Positions 1-10,865 of a stretch of 31,750 nucleotides of DNA are shown one piece after another. A program made the position numbers and the translations under genes. Below the pieces are notes generated by a model, which had not been told where the DNA came from, did not search any database, and worked only from the letters and a program-made list of their open reading frames with translations. This stretch comes from Zancudomyces culisetae (taxonomy: Eukaryota; Kickxellomycota; Harpellomycetes; Harpellales; Legeriomycetaceae). The stretch covers positions 1 to 31,750 of the forward strand of contig LSSK01001865.1 of the NCBI GenBank assembly GCA_001969505.1, in the 5' to 3' direction. How positions within the stretch are numbered: the first letter of the stretch is position 1; each line of letters begins with the position of its first letter.

Positions 1-1
1 T

Positions 2-1324
2 GTACAAAACAAACCTACACCTATATGTGGCTCAGAAGAAGGTAGCACGCTATCCGTGAAGAATAACACTGAAGGTCAAGAAGATTTTGCTGAACTGCTG
101 CCTTTGCCTCCTGTTAAGAACGTCGATTTTTCCAAGCAGACAGAAAGCAAGGGTAAAGGTGCACAAAATATTGGTAAAATAAATACATTTTCAAACGGTG
201 CCAACTTGGAAGCAGTAGGTATTCACAACTCAAATGCAACACAAGCTCTCCAAGATACAAAATATCAAGCTGAATTTATCTTCAGCGAAAAAGCAGCATC
301 CACTGAAAGTGATATTTCAATTCCAGAAACCAAAAGTGGTGATAGTGCCAGTAAAGTGAAGCTGAAGGGAATTCTCAAAAATAAAACAGAAAAACTAGAA
401 GGTTCAGAAATCGATGAACCCAAACAAAATATCGATTCTCTCAAAAAGATAGATCCGGTAAGATCCAGGGTTAGGTTTGGCGGGACTGCATCCACCCAGC
501 CATCACAAAATAATCATGAGCCTCATGCGGTGATTTATCCCAACTACACTGCACATCAGATTCAAAACCTCAAATATGCTGTAGCCTCCGAAAATTATCC
601 TATTGTGATAAACCCAAACACCCAAAACAACACTGCTATGTACCAGCAACGTATCACGTCCTTTGTTGGTAATGATGGTTTTAAAGCGATGCCAAACCAA
701 AGAGACTCATATTTTGAACATCAGCTGAATAGTGGCCAACCAAAATACCTATACCATCCTACAACAAGGTTACACAGAGCCTCAGCATACCCTGTGTTTG
801 TTAACGATGTAAACCAAGCCAATAGCATTGGTTGTTCCTATCCCGAAAATTATGGTTATCTAGAAAATAGGGGCATTAATGTCCATAAAAAATCGGAAAA
901 TAATACCCTACAAGCAGCGGCTTATTACAATTACAACGGAATAGTGCTACCTATCTATCCAAATATAGAAAACAAAGATATGTATTACTCAGGTGTAGGA
1001 GCAAATATGAATGCAAGCTCCATGGATCGAAGTATAATGCCGAATAACGGCAACCCAGGAAATATATATCCGAACGTAGTTCAGTTTAGAAATCCTGTGC
1101 ACCTAGGCCATCAAACCTCCAAAAAAGTTGTATCACATAACCAGTTTCAAAATTTAGTCTTTGTACAGCAAGACCGGCGACACTCTGTGCATCAAAATGC
1201 CGTAACTTACCATGCATCCACAAATACTACAGCATTTCCCCAGAAAATCCTCAATGAACGACATTTTATTAACAAGTATGCTGCTGCAAAAGGTCACGGC
1301 GGCAAAAGTAAAATTACCCTATAA
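2..1324 (+). CDS. Partial Asn/Tyr/Pro-rich protein with PP1-docking motifs (5' end outside window)
   Basis: The frame is open from base 2, so the start codon lies upstream; 440 codons are visible to the TAA at 1322-1324. The GTG at 56 is not a true start. No enzymatic domain is recognisable. The protein is low complexity, rich in Asn, Tyr, Pro and His, with repeated Ile-Tyr-Pro-Asn tetrads (near 535, 953 and 1065). Two short motifs stand out: Lys-Gly-Ile-Leu-Lys-Asn at about 365-382, like the SILK/GILK docking site of PP1 inhibitor-2, and Arg-Val-Arg-Phe at 467-478, an RVxF-type PP1 site. Order and spacing (GILK about 33 residues before RVxF) match known PP1 regulators. I infer a regulatory or scaffold subunit of protein phosphatase 1; the cellular role is unknown. 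No intron is evident in the visible part. Confidence 0.75.
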   Translation, partial: VQNKPTPICGSEEGSTLSVKNNTEGQEDFAELLPLPPVKNVDFSKQTESKGKGAQNIGKINTFSNGANLEAVGIHNSNATQALQDTKYQAEFIFSEKAASTESDISIPETKSGDSASKVKLKGILKNKTEKLEGSEIDEPKQNIDSLKKIDPVRSRVRFGGTASTQPSQNNHEPHAVIYPNYTAHQIQNLKYAVASENYPIVINPNTQNNTAMYQQRITSFVGNDGFKAMPNQRDSYFEHQLNSGQPKYLYHPTTRLHRASAYPVFVNDVNQANSIGCSYPENYGYLENRGINVHKKSENNTLQAAAYYNYNGIVLPIYPNIENKDMYYSGVGANMNASSMDRSIMPNNGNPGNIYPNVVQFRNPVHLGHQTSKKVVSHNQFQNLVFVQQDRRHSVHQNAVTYHASTNTTAFPQKILNERHFINKYAAAKGHGGKSKITL

Positions 1325-2059
1325 TGGACACCTTTATTTTTGCAAAGGGAAGTCCTAAAGGTGAATAACAGTACATCACACACAATGATGGAATTCTTAA
1401 CAAAGCAAAAAGATTTAGCTACTTTGATGTACTATGTAACTATAAAATTTAGACATATTTAGACCATTTTATTTAATATCATTTTCATAACCGTACCATG
1501 CATTGTAACTCGCTAAACCAGTCAAATATAGTATAATATCAACACCAGCCCAATATTTCAGATGCATTCAGAGACAATTACGTTTGGTGCGCACTGGCAA
1601 TGTCGCCGATATTTGAAATCGTTTCAACATCCAGCTATTGCAGCCTAACCATTACACGTCGGAATTACCCTTTTGTATATCCATTTTCTCCCAAATTATT
1701 GAATAGTGCATGCACCGCCGATTTTAAATGTGCGAGAATAGTACAAGCATTCTCTACCCTCTCCCACTATACCATCATAAAACACAATTAATCGTAGCAA
1801 TGTTCTACTCAGTTGGAGTTGCAAATTTTGCAAGAATCAAACCTCCCCGATCCTAGGGTATCCACATCACGTATAACCAGTAGCCTCCCAAGCTTTGACC
1901 GAGTAGCTTTTAACCAAATGCTGGTCGGAAATACATATGATTGTTATTTTCCTCCATTAAACATCGGGGTTAGTAGTTCGTCAGTTTTATAAAAAATACA
2001 ACTGCGTTCATACTAGTGGCAAATATACACACAAAAAAAAATAATCGGATGGGAACCCG
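1325..2059. other. Intergenic, convergent 3' ends
   Basis: This 735-bp stretch lies between a plus-strand and a minus-strand gene that converge. Short open frames (for example 1600-1791 +) show no family motif or splice logic. I see no RNA gene or repeat here. Confidence 0.6.
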
Positions 2060-4174
2060 CTAAAGATGATCCAGAAGCTTTACCAGACTAGGTTTGCATT
2101 CCTCGGTCCAAAACTCGGTGGGGTAACTTTTTTTTGAGTCACAGTATCCTAACAAGCATCTTAGAGAAGTTTGACTCGCAGAGTACTGTTGGCAATTTAG
2201 AATATGATATGCTCTTCTGAACTCCATTTTAAGCTGTTCAAAGGACCAAAATGACAAATTTCTTCCTAAATTTAAATTTGTATCGATGGGGTCAAAGATG
2301 GACAAAGGTTTAAATCCCTTTATAAATGCATCTAGCGAGGCAAAATTTTTAACGTTGATGGCATTCTCGTGAAGGTGTTTTGTGGTTCCCAGACTTGGCA
2401 CTATTGCATGGCGCTCATAGTCGTGGATGTAGCCGTAGTATTCAAAAAATCCAAGTAACAGAAATGCAACATGCTTATGCTTAGTATTCATCGGATTTTG
2501 ATTTTCATCCCAAAAGGTAGATGCGAGGTGAAGTTGAAGGTCGATGTTAGGACCGGCGTCCAAGGTTTTTTCAAACAGGTTTTTATCATTGAAACTATTT
2601 ATATCAACGGTTTTAACGGCACGTGTTTCAAACAGGTAGGCTAACAGCATCATCGAAAATGTAAATGTGTTTATAAGAGCTGCTCCGCAAACTAATCCTC
2701 GATTGTATGCCCAAATCTTCACAAGTTTTAGCAGGGTGTATACCCTATGGTCCCTGCTACTCACTTCTTGAAGATATCTAGTTTTTGTTATCGATTCAAC
2801 ATTGTTCACACATATATCCATGAGCACGTCGTGCTGAGAAGCAATAGAATATTTCACCTTTATAACCGGAATGCGTGCCTGAACTAAAATGGCTCTACAT
2901 TCATTGTTTACAAAGGCCTCGGATATCACCCGTGCCAATTCGATTAAGACACCATCCTCCAAGAGCAGATCCTCACATTTACTGTCTCTGACTAGCAAGA
3001 CCAAATCGATGTCACTGTTTTTTATATTCAAGTTCAATTTATACGATCCTACAAGCTCGGTTTTGTAGTTTGGTACCCCTTTAAAAAAAGCATCGATAAC
3101 ATTTATCACTTTAGCACAGAAACACCTAGTATGGTCAATATAGCTGGTATCTGGTTCGTGCTCTTTTAAAATTGCATCAATTTGGTACTTTATGCTCTTT
3201 GCAAATTTATCGCGTGCTTTAATGTTTGCAGCTTCGATGCTGGCTCCAGTATACCCTTCGCTTATTGCAGTTTCATAAACCATTCCACCCCCCTTCCGAG
3301 TTTCAATGGGATTAGATAGGTTGATCTTTTCAAATTCGTGTTCTACAAGGGAGATATCTTTGTCTGCGAACGTAACGCCCATGTATGCCTGATAACACGT
3401 TTGATTTTGCTCAGATTGGTGAATTATGGATACTGTTTCTATTCTGTTGTCCACCTTTTCAATTGACTTTAACAACTTGCCAGCTTTTAATCTTTTTTTG
3501 CCAGCAAACAACTCTTTGCAATAAAAATGCAAATATGCGTTTAAAATAGACAATGGAACATATCTTTTAACATCCGCAGCAGCAGAATTTGCAGCCCTTT
3601 TCTTAACTTTTTCTATTACTTCACCCTTTGATGATAGAATATCTTCCTTAATACCCTTTAGGCTCACGAGTTTCTCTTTTGTTTTCACTAAATCTGATTG
3701 TAAAAGCTCCACAACAGTGACATCACTGTCGCCCAACGTTGCTAATTCTTCTTCAATTGTTTTTTCTGTTTTTTCTTTTTTCTTGATTTGGTTAACTACC
3801 CTTTGATACTGAGAATACAAAAGTAAATCGCCTTTTTCTTCTTCTGAGGGTTCAATAATGCAATATTTGTTGTCTCCGATACTTTCGATATCTGTACGAA
3901 GTATTACTGATTTTGGATATGTTTTCTCTATATACTTTACCATCCTAATGATTTTTCCTACATCAACGTTGTCACATTTCTTAGTGGGGACACATGATTT
4001 CACATAATTCTGGCTCTTATTCTCGCCCAAATCCGCCTCAAAAGCAGTGTACTCTGCCAGAAAGTATTCCAAATTAACCACTCGTCGAGCTGAGTTCGCT
4101 TCCTGAGGTTGAACGTTTGGATTTATAAGATCTTTGTAGTTCCGGATCGTTTTAAGCAGTTCTTTTGGTTTCAT
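2060..4174 (-). CDS. Cid1/TUTase-type terminal nucleotidyltransferase (poly(A)/poly(U) polymerase family)
   Basis: A 704-residue protein in one exon. The catalytic half has the DNA polymerase beta-like signature: Gly-Ser at 376-377, the Asp-Ile-Asp pair at 388-390, and a third metal-binding Asp near 453 in LMDICVNN. The central domain follows (LLKLVKIWAYNRG, about 481-493), then a PAP/25A-associated region with LLGFFEYYGY (572-581) and the nucleotide-recognition segment DPIDTNLNLGRNL (628-640). Enzymes of this family add non-templated A or U residues to RNA 3' ends in RNA decay or quality control; A versus U preference cannot be read here. The first ~330 residues match no domain I know; 120-195 is Lys/Glu-rich and probably coiled coil. 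The start Met at 4174 is the first in the frame. No intron seen. Confidence 0.88.
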   Translation of the reverse strand: MKPKELLKTIRNYKDLINPNVQPQEANSARRVVNLEYFLAEYTAFEADLGENKSQNYVKSCVPTKKCDNVDVGKIIRMVKYIEKTYPKSVILRTDIESIGDNKYCIIEPSEEEKGDLLLYSQYQRVVNQIKKKEKTEKTIEEELATLGDSDVTVVELLQSDLVKTKEKLVSLKGIKEDILSSKGEVIEKVKKRAANSAAADVKRYVPLSILNAYLHFYCKELFAGKKRLKAGKLLKSIEKVDNRIETVSIIHQSEQNQTCYQAYMGVTFADKDISLVEHEFEKINLSNPIETRKGGGMVYETAISEGYTGASIEAANIKARDKFAKSIKYQIDAILKEHEPDTSYIDHTRCFCAKVINVIDAFFKGVPNYKTELVGSYKLNLNIKNSDIDLVLLVRDSKCEDLLLEDGVLIELARVISEAFVNNECRAILVQARIPVIKVKYSIASQHDVLMDICVNNVESITKTRYLQEVSSRDHRVYTLLKLVKIWAYNRGLVCGAALINTFTFSMMLLAYLFETRAVKTVDINSFNDKNLFEKTLDAGPNIDLQLHLASTFWDENQNPMNTKHKHVAFLLLGFFEYYGYIHDYERHAIVPSLGTTKHLHENAINVKNFASLDAFIKGFKPLSIFDPIDTNLNLGRNLSFWSFEQLKMEFRRAYHILNCQQYSASQTSLRCLLGYCDSKKSYPTEFWTEECKPSLVKLLDHL

Positions 4175-4926
4175 TGTGGTAGGTTCATATTCAAAACTTT
4201 GGTATTATAACTGTGAATGTGGTTTGCGTAAGCATACATACTTTTTACATTTGTTGTTTCTTTCTTTGCAAAATATCGCTTTATAAAAGATATGGAAGCT
4301 TTCAATATCTGAATTTTGTGTAAATAATTGAAAATGTTGATATCAAAACAAAATAGTACAAGTCGTTATATACTTACTCAATACTAAGCTCCCTTGTTCT
4401 GATTCTGGGTTGTATGTATCATCAAAATGCATGTTGGACTTTTTAGCCCAGTGTGTTTATTGGTAGTTGCTATTTTCATTTACCTACTACCAATCAAATT
4501 GAATAAAAGCAGATAACAACAGGATAAAGTCACTCATGGTAAGCCCAGCATAAATCTATAGAGCATACACATACCAACTAACCTCAACACAACCTAATAC
4601 TCAAAAAAAAAAGGTAAATCTGTTTTTTTTGAGAGAGAAGGTGATCGGAGCAATAGCCACTATGCCACACTCGCTCCATCTTTCGCACCCTCTCTTTCCT
4701 TCTCTCCGCGTTTGATATACTGACCAACTTTGTGCCATTCACCACATAGCTTTGGTACTGCTATTACCATTTCAACTTGGAAACACGTTATAATAATTTA
4801 CCAAGTAATTTGGTTAATGAAGAGCTGTAAAAATACTAGTTTAATAAGAAAAAAAAGCAATAAACAATTTTTAGTGTTAAAGTCCAATTAGCCTCAAAAG
4901 TGTAATAAAAAGGTGTAATTATAAAA
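4175..4926. other. Intergenic region between two minus-strand genes
   Basis: About 750 bp containing the promoter of the nucleotidyltransferase gene and the 3' flank of the transporter gene. It holds A and T runs and the compact inverted repeat annotated separately at 4633-4706. No coding signal is convincing. Confidence 0.6.
4633..4706. repeat. Compact inverted repeat with inner hairpin
   Basis: GAGAGAAGG at 4633-4641 pairs perfectly with CCTTCTCTC at 4698-4706, and inside it GGAGC (4647-4651) pairs with GCTCC (4673-4677). The 74-nt unit is close to tRNA size, and on the minus strand it includes TGGCATAGTGG, which resembles a Pol III A box. There is no B box and no cloverleaf, so it is not called a tRNA. 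It could be a small structured RNA or only a pyrimidine-rich element. Confidence 0.4.
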
Positions 4927-6790
4927 CTAGTGTGTATACAACCCTTGTACAACGTCAGGATATGTGGAAGCTATAGCATTAAATAGTTCTGGTTTTGTTC
5001 TGGCAAGAGAGTATGGATCTTCGCAAAGGCACACAAATACAGTCGAGCTTCCGGATTCTAAAACTCCATAGATGATTAAGAATATGGAAAATCCAACAAC
5101 AAACCCAGCGGCGATTGTAGCTACAACAAAGCCGGTGTTACTCTTTGCGGAAGATTCGAATATAAGAATGGCAACATAGGAAAGAACACCACACACCAAG
5201 CCAGTGACCAGCGATCCCATAATAACCAGGTTATTTATCAGAATGTCGTTTACCAATGCATCAATTCCCTTACTCTTGACAAGGTGTAACGTGTCCTTGG
5301 CGGCCTGGACAAACGGTTTACCATAGATCGCAATCTCGATATATGCATACCTGTTGAACATTTCAAGTAGAGATTCAATGCAGCCCAAGATGCAATCAAT
5401 ACATACGAATAGTATCACAGCGACTATGTTATTATCATCACTGTGCATTGCATTGCGTAAAAGTGCACGGATTGTTTGGATTAAAGCAACCATAAGAGAT
5501 CCAAAACAGATGCTTCCAAATGAGAATACTGATGCCCTCTTGAGCGCAGAAAGCAGTGGAAATTTTGAGGGATAACCCTCAGGTGTTCCATCAAAAAAGA
5601 AATATGTGGCGTAAAGTCCACATATTGTCGTATGAAGTACATTGAATATAACCTGGATTGTCCAATAATACATAAATATATAGAGAGCGATTGTAATATA
5701 AAGCGGAACGTTTGTACATGTTTGAGTGGGTCTCCCTTTTGCGTCCCTACTTGGGCTACAGCTTTGGTATTTTTCAAGGTACAGATAAATACTCGAGAGT
5801 GCATAAATAAAAAATAAATTGTATGCCAGCCCAAGGATACTCCAAAGAAGTGAAAGAACGACCGATGAGGGAAATTTCTTGACAACCTTTATGACTATGT
5901 CCAAAATGATGCTCGAAAAAGGAATTCTACTTTTGTATCCCTTCCATGAAAGAGCATAAAGCGCAACCACTACCAAAAGAAGCACGCCTGGTATGTAATT
6001 TTTGGTTATTATAGAATATATTCCAGTCGCCGTGAATAAGCATACCGTGAACCAGAAGGCCATAGTGAGCATAGTCCTGGGCATTCTATTTTTACATTAC
6101 ATTACACCAAGATAGATTATTATTATGTATTACTGCTTCATTCAAGGATGGATTGCACAATCTCATTCTCCGAAAGTAGTTTAGCAAACAAAACTATAAA
6201 ATTAAATAAGTGTCTAAAATATGGAATTCTAGTGAAATACAGCCAAAAATATGTATAAAAAAATACACTTACTTGTAGGTAAAGACCATAAATAGTAACG
6301 AAATCAGGATTGAAATCACAAAGGCTCCTAGACAAAGCCCAGCAAAAAACCCTACACCGAGCTTCCCTGTTTTAAGCCCAAATAAGTTGTTTTTGGTGTT
6401 TCCCCCACTTGCAATTATCGCAAAGACAATATGTGCAGCAAACAAAGATAGAAATAAAATAGCAGCCCACAAATCACGGAAACGTGAAGTTCGGACAAAT
6501 TTTTCGGACCCAGATTGACCTTGTAGCGCATGGCCGGTGGGTATGGGTGGGGGTGGGTATCCGTAGTCCTGCTGTTGGTATAGATATTGGTTTGGATTTT
6601 GATTTTGATTTTGCTGTGGGTTAGACCCCATATTTGGATAAAAAGTGTTATCATATTGTTGTTGAGGTTGGTAGTTGGGTGCCTGAGGCATGGTTGGGGG
6701 GTACTGGCCTTGGTTGTAACCATGACCCTGAGAATGTTGAGGGGGCGGCTGGTTATAATTATATTGGTCGTCGTAGTATTTTTGACTCAT
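4927..6790 (-). CDS. PNS1: PNS1-like choline-transporter-like (CTL) membrane protein
   Basis: Two exons: 6273-6790 and 4927-6085, joined across a 187-nt intron (GTAAGT donor; the junction restores a Lys codon), giving 558 residues. Residues 1-105 are Gln/Asn/Pro/Tyr-rich with Pro runs, as in yeast Pns1. The first membrane segments are at about 107-127 and 145-171, and several more follow in exon 2. Family signatures in exon 2 are KRASVFSFGSICFGSL, YGKPFVQAAKDT, GIDALVNDILINN and the C-terminal ending YPDVVQGL. CTL/SLC44 proteins sit in the plasma membrane; a choline-transport role is established for some animal members but not proven for fungal Pns1. The exon 2 frame alone would lack the N-terminus, so the spliced model is preferred. 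Confidence 0.93.
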
Positions 6791-8290
6791 ATTTCCGTTT
6801 TCGAATATATTTCTATTATGCTCTATATCGATAAAATCGGTAATAACAGGTAGTTTGTTTTATATTTGCTACTTACCATTTGGCTTTTATGGTAGAAAGA
6901 AATAAAAAAATTAAATATACTGCTACTTTTAGCTTATTGTTGCGCCATTTAATAGCTGGGGTTCAGAACTAATTTTTCAGTGTGAAAGAATGTAGAGAAA
7001 ACTGGTCCAGATATTTAATAACACTCTCAATAGGTGTGTAAATTAGAAACAATAACACAACACAGGAATTAGCGGGATTACGATTGCCAAAAATGATTCA
7101 ATTTACTAAAAAAAATCGCAGATAAAATCGTGACTGTTGGTAGATAAATACTACTGGTTCGCTCAGCCAATTGCATGAAACAGCTTATTCCAGTGTTTTG
7201 CCCAGGCCAAGATAAATATTGATCAGCCGCCAAACTTCACTAATTCTTTTTGTTCTATTTTTCAAATTACTGTCCTTTTTGAATAAAGAAAACAGTTACA
7301 CCAATTAAATTTCAACCTACCAGAACAAAATCTTGTGCTCTAACCCATATTACACCCCAGTACAGATAGGGTAGTAATAGCTGGTGTAAGACTATTGGAC
7401 ACAATAAAACTATTCACCTACCCCCCTCAAAATAGTAGCCTAGCGAACCAGATTGCTCAAAGTAGGCCAAGCCAAACCAAACAAAACAAAACAAAACCAA
7501 ACCAAACCAAACTGACAGAAAGCTCGTTGAGTGTAAGTATATTTTCTCAGCGTCCTTTAGCAGTTTGATGTGTTAGAGTATCCAGCTACTCATCTTTTGG
7601 TTTAGAGGATAAATCCACCGAAAAATTATATTACGTCCAATAGTGCATACAGTACCATCTTTTTGGATGCTTCTTTATAAACGCTCTGCTTTAACGCTTT
7701 GAATGACGTTATTCATGGGAGTTTGTATTCTAAAAGTGCTATATAGATTGTCTTGTTGATTTTTTGCTTTCAAGGGGGGTGGAACAAATTGTCTGATCAG
7801 TTCGCCTTAACTTTATAAAACGGAGTAGTTAGTCATGGCGTGCGAAAACGTTAAAATCATCTAATACAGGGAGGAAAAGATGGGGTGATAGTAGAAATAC
7901 TATACTTGCTGACAGGGGATTAATGTGATGTTCGTCTGTGGCGAATGTATTGTAAAGCTATTCGTCCTCATAAGAAAAAAAAAGATAGCTATAATTAAGT
8001 GTCTTTTTCTACAAAACTCCATCACCACTAGGATCATTTGCTTTGCTATTTCTGTTTTTGTTTTGTTGTTTGTCGCTAGGCAAAGCTTTAATACTCGCAA
8101 TGATATTTTGGCTAGTTTTTTTTGTTCAGATTTAATTTTTTTAGTGGGAAATCAAGAAAAAGATGAAAATAAAAGAGTAGAAATAAAAAAGGTGCTATTT
8201 GGTGTTTTCAGAAAGAATCGAATTTCAATCAATCTATGAGTGATACTTCTCTAAACCTTCTTAAATCAACTGAGGCTAATAATAGTGAAT
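6791..8290. other. Divergent intergenic region
   Basis: 1.5 kb between the transporter (-) and debranching-enzyme (+) starts, presumably holding both promoters. It contains a CAAA/CCAAA repeat at 7466-7512. A 104-codon frame at 7925-8239 (+) is Lys/Phe/Ile-rich with no recognisable motif and overlaps a similar frame on the other strand, so I treat it as chance. No RNA gene was seen. Confidence 0.55.
7466..7512. repeat. Short tandem repeat of CCAAA/CAAAA units
   Basis: About nine 5-nt units of CCAAA or CAAAA form a purine/C tract with no coding content. Confidence 0.8.
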
Positions 8291-9931
8291 ATGAGTCGAA
8301 CTATAAGGGTAAGTGACACAATCTTAATGTTTCAATTTATTTTCTTTATTTGTTTTAATTCTCATCCTTTGTTTACCAAATCGAAAATACTACAATAAGC
8401 TATAATGCAACCCAAAAATAAAATGATAAAGAAAATTTCTAATCATAGGTGGCGATAGAGGGCTGTGGGCATGGAGAACTTAAAAATATATACAAAGCTA
8501 TACACAAATGGGAGACAAGCCAGAAAAAAAAAGTTGATTTGTTAATAATATGTGGCGATTTTCAGGTAAAGAGCTGTCAGATAATACTTAGTACTTAATC
8601 TAACTTCTTTTTCTCAACTCTAATAACAGGTACTTAAATAGTACTCGTGTTTTTGATATATTGCATTTTTTACCCTAATCAAAAAAGCTAAAAATAAATA
8701 ATAAACAAAATTACATTAATAGGCTGTTCGAAACTTTTCAGATTTAAAAGATATGGCGGCACCGGATAAATACAAGATACTTGGCGGATTTCACAAGTAC
8801 TACAAGGGAGTAGAGAATGCACCATGTATGACACTATTTGTTGGTGGTAATCACGAGGCAAGTGGCTATAATCGAGAACTGCATTTAGGGGGATGGGTGG
8901 CCAAAAACATATACTTCATGGGCTACAGTAACGTACTAAAGTACAAGGGGCTGAAAATAGGAGGGATATCGGGGATTTATATGCAACACAATTACAACAA
9001 TAACTATAACGAAACTCCAGCAATGTTCGGAAAGAACAGTATGCACCACGTAAGAAAGTTTGAAGTGGAGAAGCTAAAACAGTACAGAGGGGACCTTGAT
9101 ATATTTGTATCGCATGATTGGCCCACTTTGATAACCGATAAAAGAAATGGGGAAAAAGAACTCGCTACCCTTTTAAAGATAAAACCATACTTTAAACAGG
9201 ACATCAAAAAAGGTGAACTAGGTTCACCAGTGAGCAATGATATATTAGAAAGATTGAGACCAGCGTGGTGGTTTAGTTCACATTTACACGTAAGACACAG
9301 AGTAAACGTGAACTGGAGTGGATCGAGTGTAGAAAAAAACAAAGATGAAATCAATGTTTCTGACTCTGAAAACGAAAACGCTGATAAACCTTATCAAATG
9401 CCACAGCGAAAGAAAACGAGATTTTTGGCACTGGATAAGTGCTTACCTGGGCGTAAATACCTGGAGATAATCGATTTTGAGCTTGATGAACATACCGATG
9501 TTGTAGACACGCTTCAGTATGACACAGAGTGGTTGGCAATACTCAAGACGCTTCAAAAACACATTCCATCCGGTGATCAGATTTTGGGAAAAGACCTTGA
9601 TCCAGAAGCTGAAAAGTTCTGGAATAATATTGGTAGCGATGTAATGCGTGAAATAGCTACCGAAAAGGATAAACTCGAGCAGAATTCGGTTAGTCTGATG
9701 GTACCAGACAATTTTAGTATGATTGCGCCAGCCGTAGATGGCGATTTTAATGAAAACTCCAGAATTCCCAGGGGATATGCACAAAGACCTTATCGGGAAT
9801 CCAACATGGTGGGAAGACCAAACACAGATTCACATTTATTAGGTGGTGGTGCCAGTAAGTTTTACCACAATCCCCAGACAGAGCTTTTCTGCAGCAAGTT
9901 CGACATTCCGGACATTTTTAAAGATTATTGA
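8291..9931 (+). CDS. DBR1: RNA lariat debranching enzyme
   Basis: Three exons: 8291-8308, 8449-8565 and 8723-9931, all in phase 0, giving 447 residues. The first exon is only six codons (MSRTIR) followed by GTAAGT; an in-frame stop lies just upstream, fixing the start. DBR1 hydrolyses the 2'-5' branch of excised intron lariats in the nucleus, so introns can be degraded. Metallophosphoesterase motifs are intact: GCGHGEL (Cys12, His14), CGDFQ (Asp43), GGNHEAS (Asn88), SHDWP (His176) and SHLHV (His232, His234). The Cys in the first motif is the DBR1-specific metal ligand. The C-terminal domain reaches a normal length. The ATG at 8753 inside exon 3 would drop two metal-binding motifs and is rejected as the start. 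Confidence 0.96.
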
Positions 9932-10552
9932 GAATACATAACATTGGGTTACTTTTTTTTTTTATTCGTGTTGAAATTGTCTATCAGGACGAATAATTGA
10001 GGTTGATGGCTGAGCAGATCAATGCTAGCTGTCAAAAATGCTAAAATCGCAACATTCCACTTCTAAACAACAGGATGTTATCTAAACTCCACTTGCGATA
10101 CCAGTAGTACTGTATGCTATCCACACTTGAATAAAAAATCATTATGTGACATGCGACGGAAAGATGAAAACGCTGACCCATCATTTAACCTAACTTCCAC
10201 ACCAACCATCCCACATGATCACCATAGTTTTATGGTAGAGTTAAGCTATAACGCCATGCAGATACGTTTCTGGGTTTATCCTTTCTTTTTTTGGCCATGC
10301 CTTGCTTACGTCTGCTGCTCCATTATACACAGATAATAATGCAATTTCAATGGTACCAGTTCCATTCAACCCACACCATACACATCCAATGTGCTGTAAT
10401 AGCACCCATTCCTTCCGTAAATAACATAAGACCCACAACGAGACAACTAAGAATTGGTTTTTACACGAAAAACTGTTTTGCTTTTATTAAAAAAACATGT
10501 TTAAACAAAAACAACAAATATAACTAAAGATTAACCCTTAGAGCGCATATAT
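9932..10552. other. Intergenic, convergent 3' ends
   Basis: 620 bp between DBR1 (+) and eL29 (-). It contains a T run just after the DBR1 stop and small overlapping open frames with no family motif. I see no gene. Confidence 0.6.
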
Positions 10553-10865
10553 TTAATTTGACTTTTCGGCAATCTTCTTGGCGATTAATGTTCTGCGTGA
10601 TCCGCGCTTGGCATAGTGTTGGTTACGCAAGAACTTCTTATCTACACCTCTCAAGGATGGGTATCTGTGTTGGCGTGGCTTCTTGATACCGTTTCTGTGA
10701 GCCTTTTTGTCTAGTTACGTAAAATACAAGTATATCAACGTTGAGTCCAAGAAAAAATAAACACCAAAAGCAAGGTTTATAGTCTCAGTAAGAGCCTATA
10801 TTGTTATTTCTTAGTGATTAAAACTTACTTTGGTTGTGGTTTGTGTGGTTCTTCGATTTGGCCAT
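10553..10865 (-). CDS. RPL29: 60S ribosomal protein eL29
   Basis: Two exons: 10829-10865 and 10553-10710, with a 118-nt intron (GTAAGT donor) after codon 12, giving 64 residues. The start [12 protein letters not shown] and the following [31 protein letters not shown] and SRRTLIAKK are diagnostic of eL29. Length is close to the short fungal form (about 59 residues in yeast). It is a highly basic component of the large ribosomal subunit. An intron very near the start codon is typical of fungal ribosomal-protein genes. Only the N-terminal exon's extreme shortness hides it from simple ORF searches. Confidence 0.96.

Noticed and set aside
7925-8239. 104-codon frame upstream of DBR1
   Set aside because: Composition follows the A/T-rich sequence, a frame exists on the opposite strand too, and no motif or splice logic supports it.
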